Shown here: positions 63,068-64,000 of the stretch, one piece after another | Position numbering within the stretch: the first letter of the stretch is position 1 | Layout of the letters: the number at the start of each line of letters is the position of its first letter | DNA from: Rhodopirellula sp. SM50 | Lineage (GTDB): Bacteria > Planctomycetota > Planctomycetia > Pirellulales > Pirellulaceae | Assembly (NCBI RefSeq): GCF_002289565.1 | Contig: NZ_NTFY01000082.1 | Coordinates: forward strand, 1-64,000 | Direction of reading: 5' to 3' | Length of the DNA stretch: 64,000 bases | Translations under genes and position numbers: made by a program | Notes under the pieces: model-generated | What the model was told of the DNA's origin: nothing | Database searches by the model: none | The model's input: only the letters and a program-made list of their open reading frames with translations

Positions 63068-64000
63068 TTAGGTGATTTCGTTGAGTCGTCCACCGCTTTT
63101 CATGCCCTCGTCCGCTCCGGGCGTGGCGCGGACGAATTCGCCCATCGGATGCGGCAAACTGGCCTCGGGGTCGATGCCCAATAATTCGTACATGGTCCCG
63201 ATCAGATCGCCGGGATAGACCGGGCGGTCCTGGACCGTTTCGCCGCGTGCATCGGAGGTCCCGACGACATGGCCGCCTTGAAACCCGCCCCCGGCAACCA
63301 GCGATGAGAACACCGAACCGAAGTGATGGCGACCACCATTCCAGGGCGATTCGGAAGCGACCTTTGGTGTGCGTCCGAATTCACCGATGCACCACACGAT
63401 GGTGCTGTCCAACAGTCCGCGGTCGTCCAGGTCGGCGATCAGCGTCCCCAGACCGCGATCGAGTTCAGGCAACTTGCGACGCATCGACGGAAAATGATCT
63501 TTGTGTGTGTCCCAACCGCCGTGATTGATCGTCACAAATTTGCAACCGTTTTCGATCAATCGCCGCGCCGCCAAACACGATTGCCCAAACTTGGTGCGGC
63601 CGTAACGCGTCCGCATTTCATCCGGTTCGGTGTTCAAGTCAAAGACCTTTCCTGCATCACCGACGATCAAGTCGTAGGCGTGTTGCCGGGCTTGGGCCGC
63701 CATCGACAAACTGGGTCGGCCGGGGATCGCACTGCCGAGCGAGTTCATTTCGCCGAGCAATCGCCGTCGATCCAGTTGTTGTTCTTTGGACAGATGGGGC
63801 GAGATGATGCCTTCCACGGCGAACCGCGCCGCGTTCGGATCGCCACCGGTGGCAAACGGTTTGTACTTGATCCCCATGAACCCGGCTTCGGAGAACCGAC
63901 CTTGCGGGCTGGTCAGGACGATGTACGGCGGGATCAAATTTTCTTTCTCACCCGGTTTGAGTTCGGGGAAACCTTTGAAGGCCGTGACGACGGCGCCCGC
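63068..64000 (-). CDS. DUF1501 domain protein (5' end beyond window)
   Basis: Partial: 310 codons of the C-terminal part; the reading frame is open through to the window edge at 64000, so the start lies further upstream. Family features: FGQSCLAARRLIENGCKFVTIN, HGGWDTHKDHFPSM, ADLDDRGLLDSTIVWCIGEFGRTPK, and SPWNGGRHHFGSVFSSLVAGGG with the conserved H-W/H-F near the end, then LIGTMYELLGIDPEASLPHPMG. DUF1501 proteins resemble alkaline-phosphatase/sulfatase-like enzymes and are usually Tat-exported and encoded with DUF1549/DUF1553 cytochrome-like proteins; here only the PPC-like gene is visible downstream. Substrate unknown. Confidence 0.88.
   Translation of the reverse strand, partial: AGAVVTAFKGFPELKPGEKENLIPPYIVLTSPQGRFSEAGFMGIKYKPFATGGDPNAARFAVEGIISPHLSKEQQLDRRRLLGEMNSLGSAIPGRPSLSMAAQARQHAYDLIVGDAGKVFDLNTEPDEMRTRYGRTKFGQSCLAARRLIENGCKFVTINHGGWDTHKDHFPSMRRKLPELDRGLGTLIADLDDRGLLDSTIVWCIGEFGRTPKVASESPWNGGRHHFGSVFSSLVAGGGFQGGHVVGTSDARGETVQDRPVYPGDLIGTMYELLGIDPEASLPHPMGEFVRATPGADEGMKSGGRLNEIT

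Overview
The window looks like chromosomal DNA of a planctomycete of the Pirellulaceae type (Rhodopirellula-like). The evidence is a family set typical of that group: a BBP7 beta-barrel protein, a DUF1501 protein beside a PPC-like secreted protein, a Tat-exported Gfo/Idh/MocA oxidoreductase, a membrane Ser/Thr kinase, a bL17 with insertions, frequent GTG/TTG starts, weak Shine-Dalgarno sites and many palindromic intergenic repeats. This is inferred from gene content; no 16S or tRNA gene was seen.

Layout. 1-6.2 kb: a DUF4240 protein, a repeat-rich gap, then an exported oxidoreductase followed closely by a hybrid histidine kinase. 6.2-12.2 kb (minus strand): a four-gene ABC system (small membrane protein, large GldG-like membrane protein, ATPase, permease). 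12.4-19.3 kb: a housekeeping block, aroF-tpiA-secG, then yicC-gmk-rpoZ-coaC and a CBS/DRTGG family II pyrophosphatase. 19.7-26 kb: an outer-membrane BBP7 protein, an anchored HMA-like metal-binding protein overlapping a sirohydrochlorin chelatase, an LL-DAP aminotransferase-like enzyme and Lnt. 26.2-32.2 kb: a Ser/Thr kinase, an SGNH hydrolase, shikimate kinase, a TIM-barrel isomerase and a CoA-type Nudix hydrolase.

32.5-37 kb: trxA-thyA-folA and the alpha-operon genes rpsM-rpsK-rpoA-rplQ, without rpsD. 37.2-41.3 kb (minus): 6-phosphogluconolactonase and an exopolysaccharide trio (WecG/TagA glycosyltransferase, polysaccharide deacetylase, initiating sugar transferase with a degenerate GGDEF-like domain). 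41.6-50.7 kb: a methyltransferase, lepA, an aminotransferase coupled to an omega-amidase, Dps, an APC permease, an exported isoaspartyl methyltransferase and a di-haem peroxidase. 50.8-54.6 kb: an orphan solute-binding protein coupled to a PAS histidine kinase and a receiver-only regulator. 54.7-60.6 kb: an oversized TolC lipoprotein, an HlyD adaptor and an FtsX/MacB-type permease with no ATPase. 60.6-64 kb (minus): a PPC-like secreted protein and the 3' part of a DUF1501 gene that runs off the window.

The gene products are mostly identifiable. The less expected material is (1) the binding-protein/kinase/receiver operon with no transporter, (2) several unusual domain architectures (GGDEF-like sugar transferase, enlarged TolC, half-degenerate CbiX next to a CxxxC HMA protein), and (3) a dense network of repeats: a MITE-like family with 13-14 bp terminal inverted repeats, a second palindrome family nested in one of its copies, and in-frame 12/15/18-nt tandem repeats in at least six genes.
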